Origin: Pirellulales bacterium
GTDB lineage: Bacteria > Planctomycetota > Planctomycetia > Pirellulales > Lacipirellulaceae
Assembly: GCA_028279215.1 (NCBI GenBank)
Contig: JANQOF010000066.1
Location: 1-64,000 of the forward strand
Direction: 5' to 3'
Length of the DNA: 64,000 nucleotides
Positions 35,996 through 43,786 of this stretch are shown in pieces (positions within the stretch are counted from its first letter, which is position 1; every line of letters begins with the position of its first letter). The notes beneath the pieces were generated by a model. It searched no databases and had not been told where the DNA came from. It saw only the letters and a program-made list of their open reading frames with translations. Made by a program: the position numbers and the translations under genes.

Positions 35996-37177
35996 ATGTC
36001 CTCTTCTATCTTCGTGCGTTACGCCCTCGCTGGCGTCGTAGTACTTGGTTCGCTTCCCATCGCTCCGGCTAGTTCGCAAGGCGGGTGCGACACCTGTTGT
36101 GGCTGCACCTACCGACTGCAGTGCCAGACCATTTATGAGGAGCAGCAAGTCACCTGCTACCGCACGGTGTGCGAAACGGCCTACGAAGAGAGGGAAATCA
36201 CGCGCCAGGTGCCCGTGTACGAAACACAGCGACGGGAGCGGCGCTACACGGTTCTGCGGCCGGTGCGAGAGACCTCGACGCGACAGGAACGCTACACCGT
36301 CCAGCGCCCGGTGGTCGAAACCCAATATCGCGACGCGAGCTACAACCGCGTGCGAAACATCGTCGAGACACACTGCCGTGAGGAACGCTACACCGTGCAG
36401 CGACCCGTTGTGGAAACTCAAACTCGGCAAGAGCGCTACTGCGTTCAGCGGCCCGTGGTCGAGACCCAATACCGCGATCAATGCCGCACCGTCATGCGAC
36501 CCGTCACCACATGCCGAACGCAGTACGTCGACCAAGGTTGTTACGTCAATCAGGTTGTGGGCGTACAACCAGGAGTGGCCAGCGGCCCGCAACTGCGTTG
36601 GATGCCAGCCACGCAATCGGTGAACCCGGCGACTGGCGTGGTGCAAACGTCGCGCCCCGGCTTAGCCTGGGTCACTCAGCAAACTCCTCCACGCCAGGTT
36701 GTCCAAGCGGTGTGGAAGCCAAACATGGTTGCCGTACAGACGCCCGTAACGCAAATGGTCCCCGAGCAGGTGGTCGAGAAGGTGTCGGTTCAAGTCACGC
36801 GGATGGTCACCGAGCAACGCACCCGCGAAGTGCCGGTGCAAGTTTGCCGCATGGTGTGCGAAGAGCGGGTGCGCAAGGTGCCCTACCAAACCTGCCGGCG
36901 GGTGGTCGAACGCGTCGAGCGCCAAGTGCCGGTGAAGGTTTGCCGCATGGTGTGCGAAGAGCGCGTGCGTGAGGTGCCTGTCACAACTTGTCGTATGGTT
37001 CGCGAAGAGAAGGTCGAGCCGTACACCGTCCAAGTCTGCAAGTACGAGACACGCGTCGAGAAGGTGCAGGTGCCGCACACCGTGCGAAAGCAAGTGCCCT
37101 ACACCAAGACCATCCGCGTACCCAAGACTGTCATGGTCCGAGTGCCGGTTGACCGGTGCGACACGTGTGCGGGCTAG
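35996..37177 (+). CDS. Secreted Cys-rich YTV-repeat surface protein
   Basis: 393 residues from the ATG at 35996 with a signal peptide (YALAGVVVLGSLPIAPASS). The mature protein is almost all repeats. The N-terminal half has units such as QERYTVQRPVVETQYRD and EERYTVQRPVVETQTRQ. A central non-repeat segment (about 180-240) follows. The C-terminal half has VCRMVCEERVR-VP units and VPYTKTIRVPKTV. Cysteines recur at fixed spacing. Such YTV-repeat, Cys-rich proteins are known from planctomycete cell walls, where disulfide cross-linking is proposed. Two small secreted proteins lie next door, and a strong terminator follows. Confidence 0.85.
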   Translation: MSSSIFVRYALAGVVVLGSLPIAPASSQGGCDTCCGCTYRLQCQTIYEEQQVTCYRTVCETAYEEREITRQVPVYETQRRERRYTVLRPVRETSTRQERYTVQRPVVETQYRDASYNRVRNIVETHCREERYTVQRPVVETQTRQERYCVQRPVVETQYRDQCRTVMRPVTTCRTQYVDQGCYVNQVVGVQPGVASGPQLRWMPATQSVNPATGVVQTSRPGLAWVTQQTPPRQVVQAVWKPNMVAVQTPVTQMVPEQVVEKVSVQVTRMVTEQRTREVPVQVCRMVCEERVRKVPYQTCRRVVERVERQVPVKVCRMVCEERVREVPVTTCRMVREEKVEPYTVQVCKYETRVEKVQVPHTVRKQVPYTKTIRVPKTVMVRVPVDRCDTCAG

Positions 37178-37188
37178 GGAGCCGAGCA

Positions 37189-37226
37189 AACAAAGCCGCG
37201 AGCATTGGTCCGCGGCTTTGTTCGAT
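37189..37226. terminator. Bidirectional terminator
   Basis: Perfect 12-bp stem AACAAAGCCGCG / CGCGGCTTTGTT with a 10-nt loop, between the convergent YTV-repeat gene and the small secreted-protein gene. It has T-rich flanks on both strands. Confidence 0.75.
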
Positions 37227-37249
37227 TTAGGTTGTCACGCGAGCGTGGG

Positions 37250-37669
37250 TCACCAAGGACCGCGTACCGAGTAGACGCCAAAGTTGGTGGTATCGTGCGG
37301 CCAGCGCGGCGTCATCATGAATCCACTTCCGAACGGCCCAGGGCCGGGATAGTTGCGGCCGAACTGGTGGTCGATTCGCGATATTCGCGAGCTGCCGACG
37401 CCCCAACCCCAATTGGTTTGCAAGTTGGCGGTTGGCGGAACCACGAGCGCCACGGGTTGGCCGAATGCGGAGTGGGCATAGTTGCCGTGCCACGGATACC
37501 ATTGGGCACGCTCGGCTGGCGACATGCCGCATAAACAGCAGGTACCTTTGCCAACCGTTGCATTGGGCGACGCGCCGTAGCAGCATTGATCGGCGGTGGC
37601 GCGGCCGGCTGCCAGCGTCGCGCCGGCAAGTGTAATTGCCAGGGCGGCAAGCTTGGTGGTATTGAACAT
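37250..37669 (-). CDS. Small secreted protein with PWHGNY motif
   Basis: 139 residues with a signal peptide (LAALAITLAGATLAAGRATA). The mature part has paired cysteines (QCCYGASP, TCCLCGM), then WYPWHGNYAHSAFGQPVALVVPP, WGWGVGSSRISRIDHQFGRNYPGPGPFG. I recall similar PWHGNY...WGWGVG proteins only in planctomycetes. No catalytic motif; a surface or wall-associated role is inferred from the export signal and the neighbourhood. Confidence 0.75.
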   Translation of the reverse strand: MFNTTKLAALAITLAGATLAAGRATADQCCYGASPNATVGKGTCCLCGMSPAERAQWYPWHGNYAHSAFGQPVALVVPPTANLQTNWGWGVGSSRISRIDHQFGRNYPGPGPFGSGFMMTPRWPHDTTNFGVYSVRGPW

Positions 37670-37745
37670 GAGCGGGGCTCCGGGGGTAGATGGTAACGTT
37701 GGATGTTGTTGAACTGCACCTTGCTCCGCAAGGTTAGGCGATGGC

Positions 37746-38183
37746 CTATGGAAAGCAGTCGTTCAACAGGCATCCAAGGTCGTAATAGCAACAGGCCTGT
37801 CGGCAAATCTCAGGCTTCCACCAGCAGCAGTTGGTGCGGTAGCGAGCATTCGTCCGCGTCCAACCCGCGCCTGGGTGGTAGTTGTAGTACGACCGCGTAT
37901 GGGGATAGAGGTATTCGTTCGGATAGAACGGCTGGTAGGTGTTGTAGGTGTGGCCAACACGCTCGGGCACAGGCAGCGGCGAGACATACATCTCGGCGGC
38001 CGCACGACCTGGCCCAGGTCCAACGTACTGGTTGTAGAATAAGTCTTTGGAGTGCTGATAGCTGATTCGTCGACGGCCGTTCCAGCCGTAGGAAGCTTCG
38101 CCCGCGAACGTAGTCGTGGGCAGGCTTTGCCAAGCGGCCATCGCAAGCGCGACGGTGCAAAGTAGTTGTTGTAAGCGACGCAT
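37746..38183 (-). CDS. Small secreted Tyr-rich protein
   Basis: 145 residues from the ATG at 38183, with AAAAGGAG upstream; the longer frame to 38300 is Pro/Arg-rich and unlikely. Signal peptide LLCTVALAMAAWQSLPTTTFAG, then a Tyr-, Pro- and Asn-rich mature part (DLFYNQYVGPGPG, YNTYQPFYPNEYLYPHTRSYYNYHPG) ending in a Cys cluster (NCCWWKPEICRQACCYYDLGCL). It probably belongs with its downstream neighbour and the YTV protein as envelope material. Confidence 0.7.
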   Translation of the reverse strand: MRRLQQLLCTVALAMAAWQSLPTTTFAGEASYGWNGRRRISYQHSKDLFYNQYVGPGPGRAAAEMYVSPLPVPERVGHTYNTYQPFYPNEYLYPHTRSYYNYHPGAGWTRTNARYRTNCCWWKPEICRQACCYYDLGCLLNDCFP

Positions 38184-38632
38184 GGTAGGCGGTGCTCCTT
38201 TTCCAGGTTGGGGCTCCGGCTCCGGCCGAGCTTGGAGGAAAGGGGGCCGCCGCGGGGGGTGTCGACGCGCAGGCTTGGCACACTCATCGGGTGGTGCCAC
38301 GTCGACCGGCGGTTGGGGACGCGATCTCTTGGAGGTGGGTTGGGCGATTGGCTCACGCGGCAGCCGGGGCCGCGCGGCGAAATCTAATTGGCAGGCGAAG
38401 CAAACAGTGTCGCTCCGTAGGGCAACAAATCGGACAGTAGTGGCCCCGCGGGTGAATCTTTATTTGACAACCCTAACAGTTGAACACATCGTGCTGATTT
38501 CACCGTCGCAAGTCGGGTGGGAGAGCCCCAAGGCGGCCGCTATAATCAGCACACCCCGCAAATTTTCACACGCCGGCTCTCCGCACTCGCCGAATCGAAT
38601 CCCCACTTATCCGCACCTTGGAGCAGTTTCCC
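38184..38632. other. Intergenic region upstream of top6B
   Basis: About 450 bp between divergent genes. A perfect TATAAT lies at 38541-38546, about 90 bp before the top6B start, but no good -35 is found 16-18 bp upstream. TTGACA at 38464-38469 has no matching -10. Confidence 0.4.
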
Positions 38633-40702
38633 TTGGCCGCCTCTTCCCGGAAGAAGAAACCCGCGACGCGCAAATCCCGCAGCGAGTCGAACGGTAGCGC
38701 GTCGTCGAACGACGCCGCGCCGCGCAAAGCCGCCAAGCGCCGTAGCACCGCCCAGGCGATGGCTGCCAGCCAAAAAGAAATCTCGGTCAGCGAGTTCTTC
38801 GCCAAGAACCGTCACCTCCTGGGCTTCGACAATCCGCGCAAGGCGCTACTGACTACTGTGAAGGAAGCGGTCGATAACTCGCTCGACGCGTGCGAAGAGG
38901 CGGGCATCCTGCCCGAGATTTGGGTGCATATCGAACAGACTGGCGCCGGACGCTACAAGGTCGGCATTCAAGACAACGGACCGGGCATCCTTAAGAAGCA
39001 AATCCCGCTGATCTTCGGCAAGCTGCTCTACGGATCCAAGTTCCATCGCCTTCGTCAGAGCCGTGGGCAGCAAGGGATCGGCATCTCAGCTGCCGGCATG
39101 TACGGAGTGCAAACCACCGGCAAGCCGGTGAAGATCATCTCCAAGGTCTCACCGCGCAAGCCGGCGCACTATTACGAAATCCAGATCGATACCAAGAAGA
39201 ATCAACCTAAAATCCTCAACGGTCGTGGCGATGGCGTCGACATCCCACCTGGCGAAAAAGGCGCCAGCGTCATCGAGAAGCATGGTATCGAATGGGTCGA
39301 TCAACCGCACGGCACCCGAGTGACCATCGAGCTGGAAGCTAAGTTCGTACGCGGTCGCGGAAGTGTTGACGAGTACCTGCAGCAGACGGCCATCGCCAAC
39401 CCGCACGTAACGCTGCACTATCTCGACCCGGAAGACTATGAGTACGATTACGCGCGCAGCGCCGAAGTGCTTCCTCACGAGCCGAAGGAAATCAAACCGC
39501 ACCCCTACGGCGTCGAGGTCGGTCGGCTAGCGCAGATGATCGAAGAGTCGGACTCGATGACCATGGGCGAGTTCTTCCGCACCAAGTTCTCGCGGATCAC
39601 TCCCGCCATTGGCCGCAAACTGTGCGGAGCAGCGAAGATCACCGTCCGCACCAACGTCCGCAAGCTCAACCGATCGCACGCCGACAACATCTACCAGGCG
39701 ATTCAAACCATCAAGATCTCGCCACCCGCAACCGATTGCATCTGTCCGATCGGCGAGGACCTCATTCTCAAGGGCTTGCACCAAGTTGTGCCCGGCGAGT
39801 TCTATGCCGCCGCCACACGACCGCCAGGAGTGTATCGCGGCAACCCATTCCAAATCGAAGTAGGCCTGGCGTACGGTGGATCGGCACCGACTCAGAACGT
39901 CACCATGGAGCTATTGCTTGAGCTGCTCGAAGAGACGGATACGCGGACCGTTCGGCAGTTCCTCATCCACACCTTCAATGGCCTAGGCGGCGATGGTGCC
40001 GACAAAATCGTCAAGGTGGCAGGCCTAAAGACGCGTCAGAATCCCACGGCTCTCAAGCCGAAGGATCGCGAAAAATTGTTCAACGCGATGAAAGATGTCA
40101 ACGTCGCCGAAGGACAGCAAATGGAAGTGATGCGTTACGCCAACCGGGTACCGCTACAGTTTCAGCAAGCAGCCTGCGCCATCACACAAACCGTTCTCGG
40201 CACCAACTGGCGTGGTTACGGGCTGAGTCAATCGCGAGGAGCGATGCCCAAGGGGCCCGTAAGCATCATGGTGCACATCGCCAGCGTGTGGGTGCCATTC
40301 ACCAGTGAGAGCAAGGAAGCGATCGCCAGCTACCCAGAGATCCAAAAGGAAATCCGCTTGGGACTGCAAGCTGTTGGTCGCAAGCTTGGCATGTACCTTC
40401 GTCGGCGCATGAAGGTCAAACAGCAAAGCGATCGTCGCGAAGTATTCATGCGTTACCTAAAGGAAGTCTCCGGCGCAGTGAGCGTGATCAACGGCGCCAA
40501 ACAAGACGAACTCTACGACAAGCTCCTGAGAGTCGCCCGCAAGGTGACAAGCGAAGCCGACGTGAAACTCGACGACCGTGGCCGCCCAATCGAGGAAGAT
40601 CCGACCGAAATGGACTTAGGCGAGAACGTGCTGATTGTCGATCCATCGGCGCACGAAGCAGCGATTAATCGCGTGGAGATGGTGGAAGAAGACGAGGAGT
40701 AA
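38633..40702 (+). CDS. top6B: DNA topoisomerase VI subunit B
   Basis: 689 residues from the TTG at 38633, chosen because GGAG lies nine bases before it; the TTG at 38618 lacks such a site. A basic Ala/Lys/Ser tail (1-45) leads into a GHKL ATPase: N82 in [18 protein letters not shown] at 114-119, [21 protein letters not shown]. Then comes a helix-turn-helix/transducer region with the switch lysine candidate in [18 protein letters not shown]. The family is archaeal/plant type IIB, with A and B subunits relaxing or decatenating DNA. Top6A is encoded 846 bp downstream with two small genes between. Confidence 0.93.
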   Translation: MAASSRKKKPATRKSRSESNGSASSNDAAPRKAAKRRSTAQAMAASQKEISVSEFFAKNRHLLGFDNPRKALLTTVKEAVDNSLDACEEAGILPEIWVHIEQTGAGRYKVGIQDNGPGILKKQIPLIFGKLLYGSKFHRLRQSRGQQGIGISAAGMYGVQTTGKPVKIISKVSPRKPAHYYEIQIDTKKNQPKILNGRGDGVDIPPGEKGASVIEKHGIEWVDQPHGTRVTIELEAKFVRGRGSVDEYLQQTAIANPHVTLHYLDPEDYEYDYARSAEVLPHEPKEIKPHPYGVEVGRLAQMIEESDSMTMGEFFRTKFSRITPAIGRKLCGAAKITVRTNVRKLNRSHADNIYQAIQTIKISPPATDCICPIGEDLILKGLHQVVPGEFYAAATRPPGVYRGNPFQIEVGLAYGGSAPTQNVTMELLLELLEETDTRTVRQFLIHTFNGLGGDGADKIVKVAGLKTRQNPTALKPKDREKLFNAMKDVNVAEGQQMEVMRYANRVPLQFQQAACAITQTVLGTNWRGYGLSQSRGAMPKGPVSIMVHIASVWVPFTSESKEAIASYPEIQKEIRLGLQAVGRKLGMYLRRRMKVKQQSDRREVFMRYLKEVSGAVSVINGAKQDELYDKLLRVARKVTSEADVKLDDRGRPIEEDPTEMDLGENVLIVDPSAHEAAINRVEMVEEDEE

Positions 40703-40713
40703 GTCGACCGGAT

Positions 40714-40730
40714 GACAGGATTAGCAGGAT
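40714..40730 (+). repeat. GACAGGAT repeat, left arm
   Basis: GACAGGATTAGCAGGAT, 12 bp after the top6B stop. Inverted partner at 41506-41521. Confidence 0.45.
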
Positions 40731-40749
40731 GTACAGGAAAGGAGCAACG

Positions 40750-41184
40750 ATGACACGTATCGCGTACGTGATCGTACCATTGTTGATGATCGCATTCGCT
40801 ATCTCCAACGCGCAAGTGGCCTTGGAGCAAAAGATGCCAACGCGATTGATTGACAGTCTGGACAACGCGGTCGGGCGGGAGGTGATTGTCGAAGGACTGG
40901 CCTGGGGCTATATGAATAAAGGACTCTCGAATTGGGTGATGACAGGCCAAGGCCAGCGGCTGTACATCTCCGGTATCGATTTTGAACAGCTCAACGGGCG
41001 CTTGGTTCGTCTCACCGGAACGTTGCGGAAAAAGCGAATGGAAGCCGCTCCGCCCGGCGCACAAGGGTACGGACGGGCGTTTGAGTACTTTACGATTGAG
41101 GTGACAAGTGCAGAGGTGATCGACCAGGTTAGTGTTGGCCATCTACAGGTTAAAGAGCTGGCTGCGAAGTCTTCGCAACCCTGA
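40750..41184 (+). CDS. Small exported or membrane-anchored OB-like protein
   Basis: 144 residues from the ATG at 40750, with AAAGGAG seven bases upstream. Hydrophobic N-terminus RIAYVIVPLLMIAFAISNAQ (signal peptide or anchor). Beta-rich middle GREVIVEGLAWGYMNKGLSNWVMTGQGQRLYISGIDFEQLNGRLVRLTGTLRK resembles a secreted OB-fold spacing. No enzymatic motif. It lies between the topoisomerase VI subunit genes, which is not the usual content of that locus, and inside a pair of inverted GACAGGAT repeats. Confidence 0.6.
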   Translation: MTRIAYVIVPLLMIAFAISNAQVALEQKMPTRLIDSLDNAVGREVIVEGLAWGYMNKGLSNWVMTGQGQRLYISGIDFEQLNGRLVRLTGTLRKKRMEAAPPGAQGYGRAFEYFTIEVTSAEVIDQVSVGHLQVKELAAKSSQP

Positions 41185-41235
41185 TTACGTACAATCAAGA
41201 ATGGATGTCGCTCACTGAATTACCGAGTTCCTGCC

Positions 41236-41421
41236 ATGGTTCAAATTACGATCGACGAAGAACTGCAACGGCGACTACTTTTTTCGGAAGAGATCGTCGA
41301 ATTGTACGACGAGACGGGAAATCGCCTTGGCTACTTGTTACAACCTACCCACGAAAGAGATATCTGGAAAGCTCTTTGCCCGAAGTTGACGGAACAAGAA
41401 ATCGAGAGCAAGGTTGGATGA
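41236..41421 (+). CDS. Small antitoxin-like protein
   Basis: 61 residues: VQITIDEELQRRLLFSEEIVELYDETGNRLGYLLQP, a linker, then PKLTEQEIESK. The pattern (EIVELYDETGNRLGYL followed by a short helix starting LTEQEI) matches small planctomycetal proteins often annotated as putative antitoxins, as far as I recall. No toxin gene follows; the 51-codon frame starting at 41418 with an ATGA overlap shows no toxin motif. So it is an orphan, and the assignment is tentative. Confidence 0.5.
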   Translation: MVQITIDEELQRRLLFSEEIVELYDETGNRLGYLLQPTHERDIWKALCPKLTEQEIESKVG

Positions 41422-41505
41422 TGATAGTTCCAACCTTACGGCTCGACAGGTGGCGGAATACTTGCGATTGCACCCTTAACTGCAATCAGCAGTGCCATCA
41501 CCTAG

Positions 41506-41521
41506 ATCCCGTTATCCTGTC
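41506..41521 (-). repeat. GACAGGAT repeat, right arm
   Basis: Plus-strand ATCCCGTTATCCTGTC, the reverse complement of GACAGGATAACGGGAT. It matches the left arm at GACAGGAT and GGAT. It lies 26 bp before the top6A start. Confidence 0.45.
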
Positions 41522-41547
41522 CAGTATTTCACGGTTGATTGAACACC

Positions 41548-42702
41548 ATGGCAAAGAAAAGCCCCGCCCGTAAGACGCCCGCCAAGGCACCTGTTAAGCT
41601 CTCGCCCCGCGACAAGAAGACGATGGCGTCGCTGACCGGCCTGGCCGATGGTGTAGTGAAGGCTGCCAACGCCCGGCGCGATCCGTTCGTCGACATTCCC
41701 AGCCGTACGCTCTCGAATGTTCGCTACAGTGCTCGTAAACGAATCATCGAAATGGGCACAGGAAAAAACCGCCGGCAGTTGTTTGACCTATCACAGGCGA
41801 AGTCGTACATGCGGACGATGTTAGTCGCCAGCGGCTGCAAGCGGCTTCTCGACGAGGGCAAGACAACGAGCCTTCGGGGACTGTTCTACATGCTGAAGCA
41901 TACGATCGAAAAGACGAAGGAGAATACCTTCGACGATCAGAACGAGTGCGACACCATCATCGAGGACGTTGAGGTGCTCATCAACTCGATTCGAGAGGAG
42001 TTGCATCTTTACGCAGAGAACCGTGGCGCCATGGTTGGCAACATCACAATTGTCGATCGAGGCGACACGATCGATTGCAGTCGTATGGGCTCCGGCGGTT
42101 ATGCAATTCCATCGATCGTTGAGCCGGAAGTCATCGAACTGAATCGAAAGAAGTGTGATGCCAATTTCATTCTACACGTCGAAAAAGGAACGGTTTGGCA
42201 ACGGTTCAATGAAGATCGATTTTGGGAAACCCACAACTGCATCCTGACCCACGGGGCGGGCCAGCCCCCGCGTGGCGTGCGCCGACTGCTACATCGAATG
42301 CACAACGAACTAAAACTACCCGTGTATTGCGTGCTCGATAACGATCCCTGGGGATACTACATCTACAGCGTGCTGAAACAGGGGTCAATCAATTTGGCTT
42401 TCGAGTCGCAACGTATGGCCATTCCCGAAGCAAAATACCTCGGACTTCGCAGCATCGACTTCGACCGCTGCGATTTATCGGACAGCGTAAAAATCGCGCT
42501 GTCCGATTCAGACAAGAAACGGGCAAATCAAATCGCCAAGTATCCCTGGTTCGAGAAGAAGCGCCCCTGGCAATCAGAGATTCAGCGGATGCTTAAGAAC
42601 GACTTCAAGCTGGAGGTCGAGTCGCTGATTTCTAAAGACATAAGTTACGTCACCGAAGTGTACGTGCCGGAGCGGTTGGAAGAGCAAGACTGGCTGGACT
42701 AG
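41548..42702 (+). CDS. top6A: DNA topoisomerase VI subunit A (Spo11-like)
   Basis: 384 residues from the ATG at 41548; a TTG three codons earlier is less likely. Lys/Ala/Pro-rich N-terminus, then the CAP domain with TSLRGLFYMLKHT, where Tyr114 is the candidate DNA-cleaving tyrosine (compare RDIFY of Spo11). Toprim domain residues: E212 (HVEKGTVW), D264 and D266 (VLDNDPWGYYIYSVLKQG). This is the full-length Top6A pattern with both catalytic parts intact. It acts with Top6B as an A2B2 enzyme making two-strand breaks with 2-nt 5' overhangs in known relatives. Confidence 0.93.
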   Translation: MAKKSPARKTPAKAPVKLSPRDKKTMASLTGLADGVVKAANARRDPFVDIPSRTLSNVRYSARKRIIEMGTGKNRRQLFDLSQAKSYMRTMLVASGCKRLLDEGKTTSLRGLFYMLKHTIEKTKENTFDDQNECDTIIEDVEVLINSIREELHLYAENRGAMVGNITIVDRGDTIDCSRMGSGGYAIPSIVEPEVIELNRKKCDANFILHVEKGTVWQRFNEDRFWETHNCILTHGAGQPPRGVRRLLHRMHNELKLPVYCVLDNDPWGYYIYSVLKQGSINLAFESQRMAIPEAKYLGLRSIDFDRCDLSDSVKIALSDSDKKRANQIAKYPWFEKKRPWQSEIQRMLKNDFKLEVESLISKDISYVTEVYVPERLEEQDWLD

Positions 42703-42755
42703 AATGGTAAGAGAGCGTGCCACCGCACGCCAATTACGCAAGTGGAACGATTGAC

Positions 42756-43400
42756 ATGCTGCCCGACACCTCACCTGATTGGTCGCAAGCCTATCCGCCC
42801 GGCGTCGAACCTGCGTGGGAGGTCGCCCTGCTGTTTCCGCCTCAAGGAGACTGGACCGTTGGCGACTACTTCGAGCTTACCGAGCGGACGCATCAATTGG
42901 TAGAGTACACGAAGGGGAAGATTGAGGTGCTGGAGATGCCCACGATCGAGCATCAGCGGATCATCATGTACTTGCTAGCATTGCTCCGAGAGGCAGGAGT
43001 TGACGGTGAACGCGGGATGGCGCTAATGGCACCCCACCAGACTACGATCATGCCGGATGTGATCCGCGAACCTGATATCGTCTTTAAGTTGCGAGAGAAC
43101 TTACCGCCTGACGATGTCGACTACTTTACAGGGGCCGATTTGGTGATGGAGGTGGTCAGCCCCGACAAGAGCAGCCACAAGCGCGACTATGAAACAAAGG
43201 TGGAAGACTACGCGAAGGCTCGCATACCAGAATACTGGATCGTTGATCCGCAGCAGCAGCAGATACGCGTGCTTGCGCTCGACGGCGAAAAGTACGTTGA
43301 GCATTGCGTCGCCAGACCGGGAGACACAGCGTCGTCCGTATTGCTGGATGGTTTTTCGGTGGATGTCGCCACAGTGTTTGCTGCGGGGAAGAAGCGGTAG
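42756..43400 (+). CDS. Uma2-family restriction-endonuclease-like protein
   Basis: 214 residues from the ATG at 42756. DUF820/Uma2 PD-(D/E)xK-like fold: WTVGDYFELTERTHQLVEYTKGKIEVLEMP, EHQRIIMYLLALL, REPDIVFKLRE (catalytic Asp), ADLVMEVVSPDKSSHKRDYETKVEDYAKARIPEYWIVDP (the E-V and K residues). The family is expanded in cyanobacteria and planctomycetes, with no agreed role. It ends 4 bp from the convergent dgkA stop. Confidence 0.88.
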   Translation: MLPDTSPDWSQAYPPGVEPAWEVALLFPPQGDWTVGDYFELTERTHQLVEYTKGKIEVLEMPTIEHQRIIMYLLALLREAGVDGERGMALMAPHQTTIMPDVIREPDIVFKLRENLPPDDVDYFTGADLVMEVVSPDKSSHKRDYETKVEDYAKARIPEYWIVDPQQQQIRVLALDGEKYVEHCVARPGDTASSVLLDGFSVDVATVFAAGKKR

Positions 43401-43404
43401 GCAG

Positions 43405-43782
43405 TCAGCTCACCAACACCATCACGCCCACCACACTCGCTCCAATTGCCGTCACCAGCACCGCCCCGCTGGCGATATCGAGTGCGTCGCGAATCGCGGG
43501 ATTCTCGTCGCGAGTTACTGCGCGGGCCAAGTGCTCAATAGCAGAGTTGAATAGCTCGGCCGCAAGCACGATGGTGATGCACAGAATGAGTGCCAACCAT
43601 TCGGCATTGGACACTTCAAGCAACGCGGCGGCGACGCAGACGACAACCGCAGCAGGCAGGTGAACATAGAAACTGTCTTGTCCGCGAACCCCAGCGACGA
43701 TGCCACGAGCCGCGCAGGCGAACTTCCGCGGCCACCTGGCGAACGGCGAATCAGGGTCTTGAGTTGGTGGCTCGCTGTCCAT
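43405..43782 (-). CDS. dgkA: Diacylglycerol/undecaprenol kinase family protein
   Basis: 125 residues, three membrane helices: FYVHLPAAVVVCVAAALL, WLALILCITIVLAAELFNSAIEHLA, GAVLVTAIGASVVGVMVLV. The family motif AELFNSAIEHLARAVTRDENPAIRDALDIASGAVL is intact. It phosphorylates diacylglycerol or undecaprenol at the inner membrane. It starts 4 bp after the stop of the LptD-like gene, so the two form an operon with envelope lipid functions. Confidence 0.9.
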   Translation of the reverse strand: MDSEPPTQDPDSPFARWPRKFACAARGIVAGVRGQDSFYVHLPAAVVVCVAAALLEVSNAEWLALILCITIVLAAELFNSAIEHLARAVTRDENPAIRDALDIASGAVLVTAIGASVVGVMVLVS

Positions 43783-43786
43783 CTCA

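Noticed and set aside
36220..37160. Regular DNA repeats considered as a CRISPR array
   Set aside because: The periodicity is that of the YTV protein repeats in an open reading frame; units are imperfect with no unique spacers.
41418..41573. 51-codon ORF with an ATGA overlap after the antitoxin-like gene, considered as a toxin
   Set aside because: No PIN, RelE or other toxin motif; runs into the top6A start in another frame.
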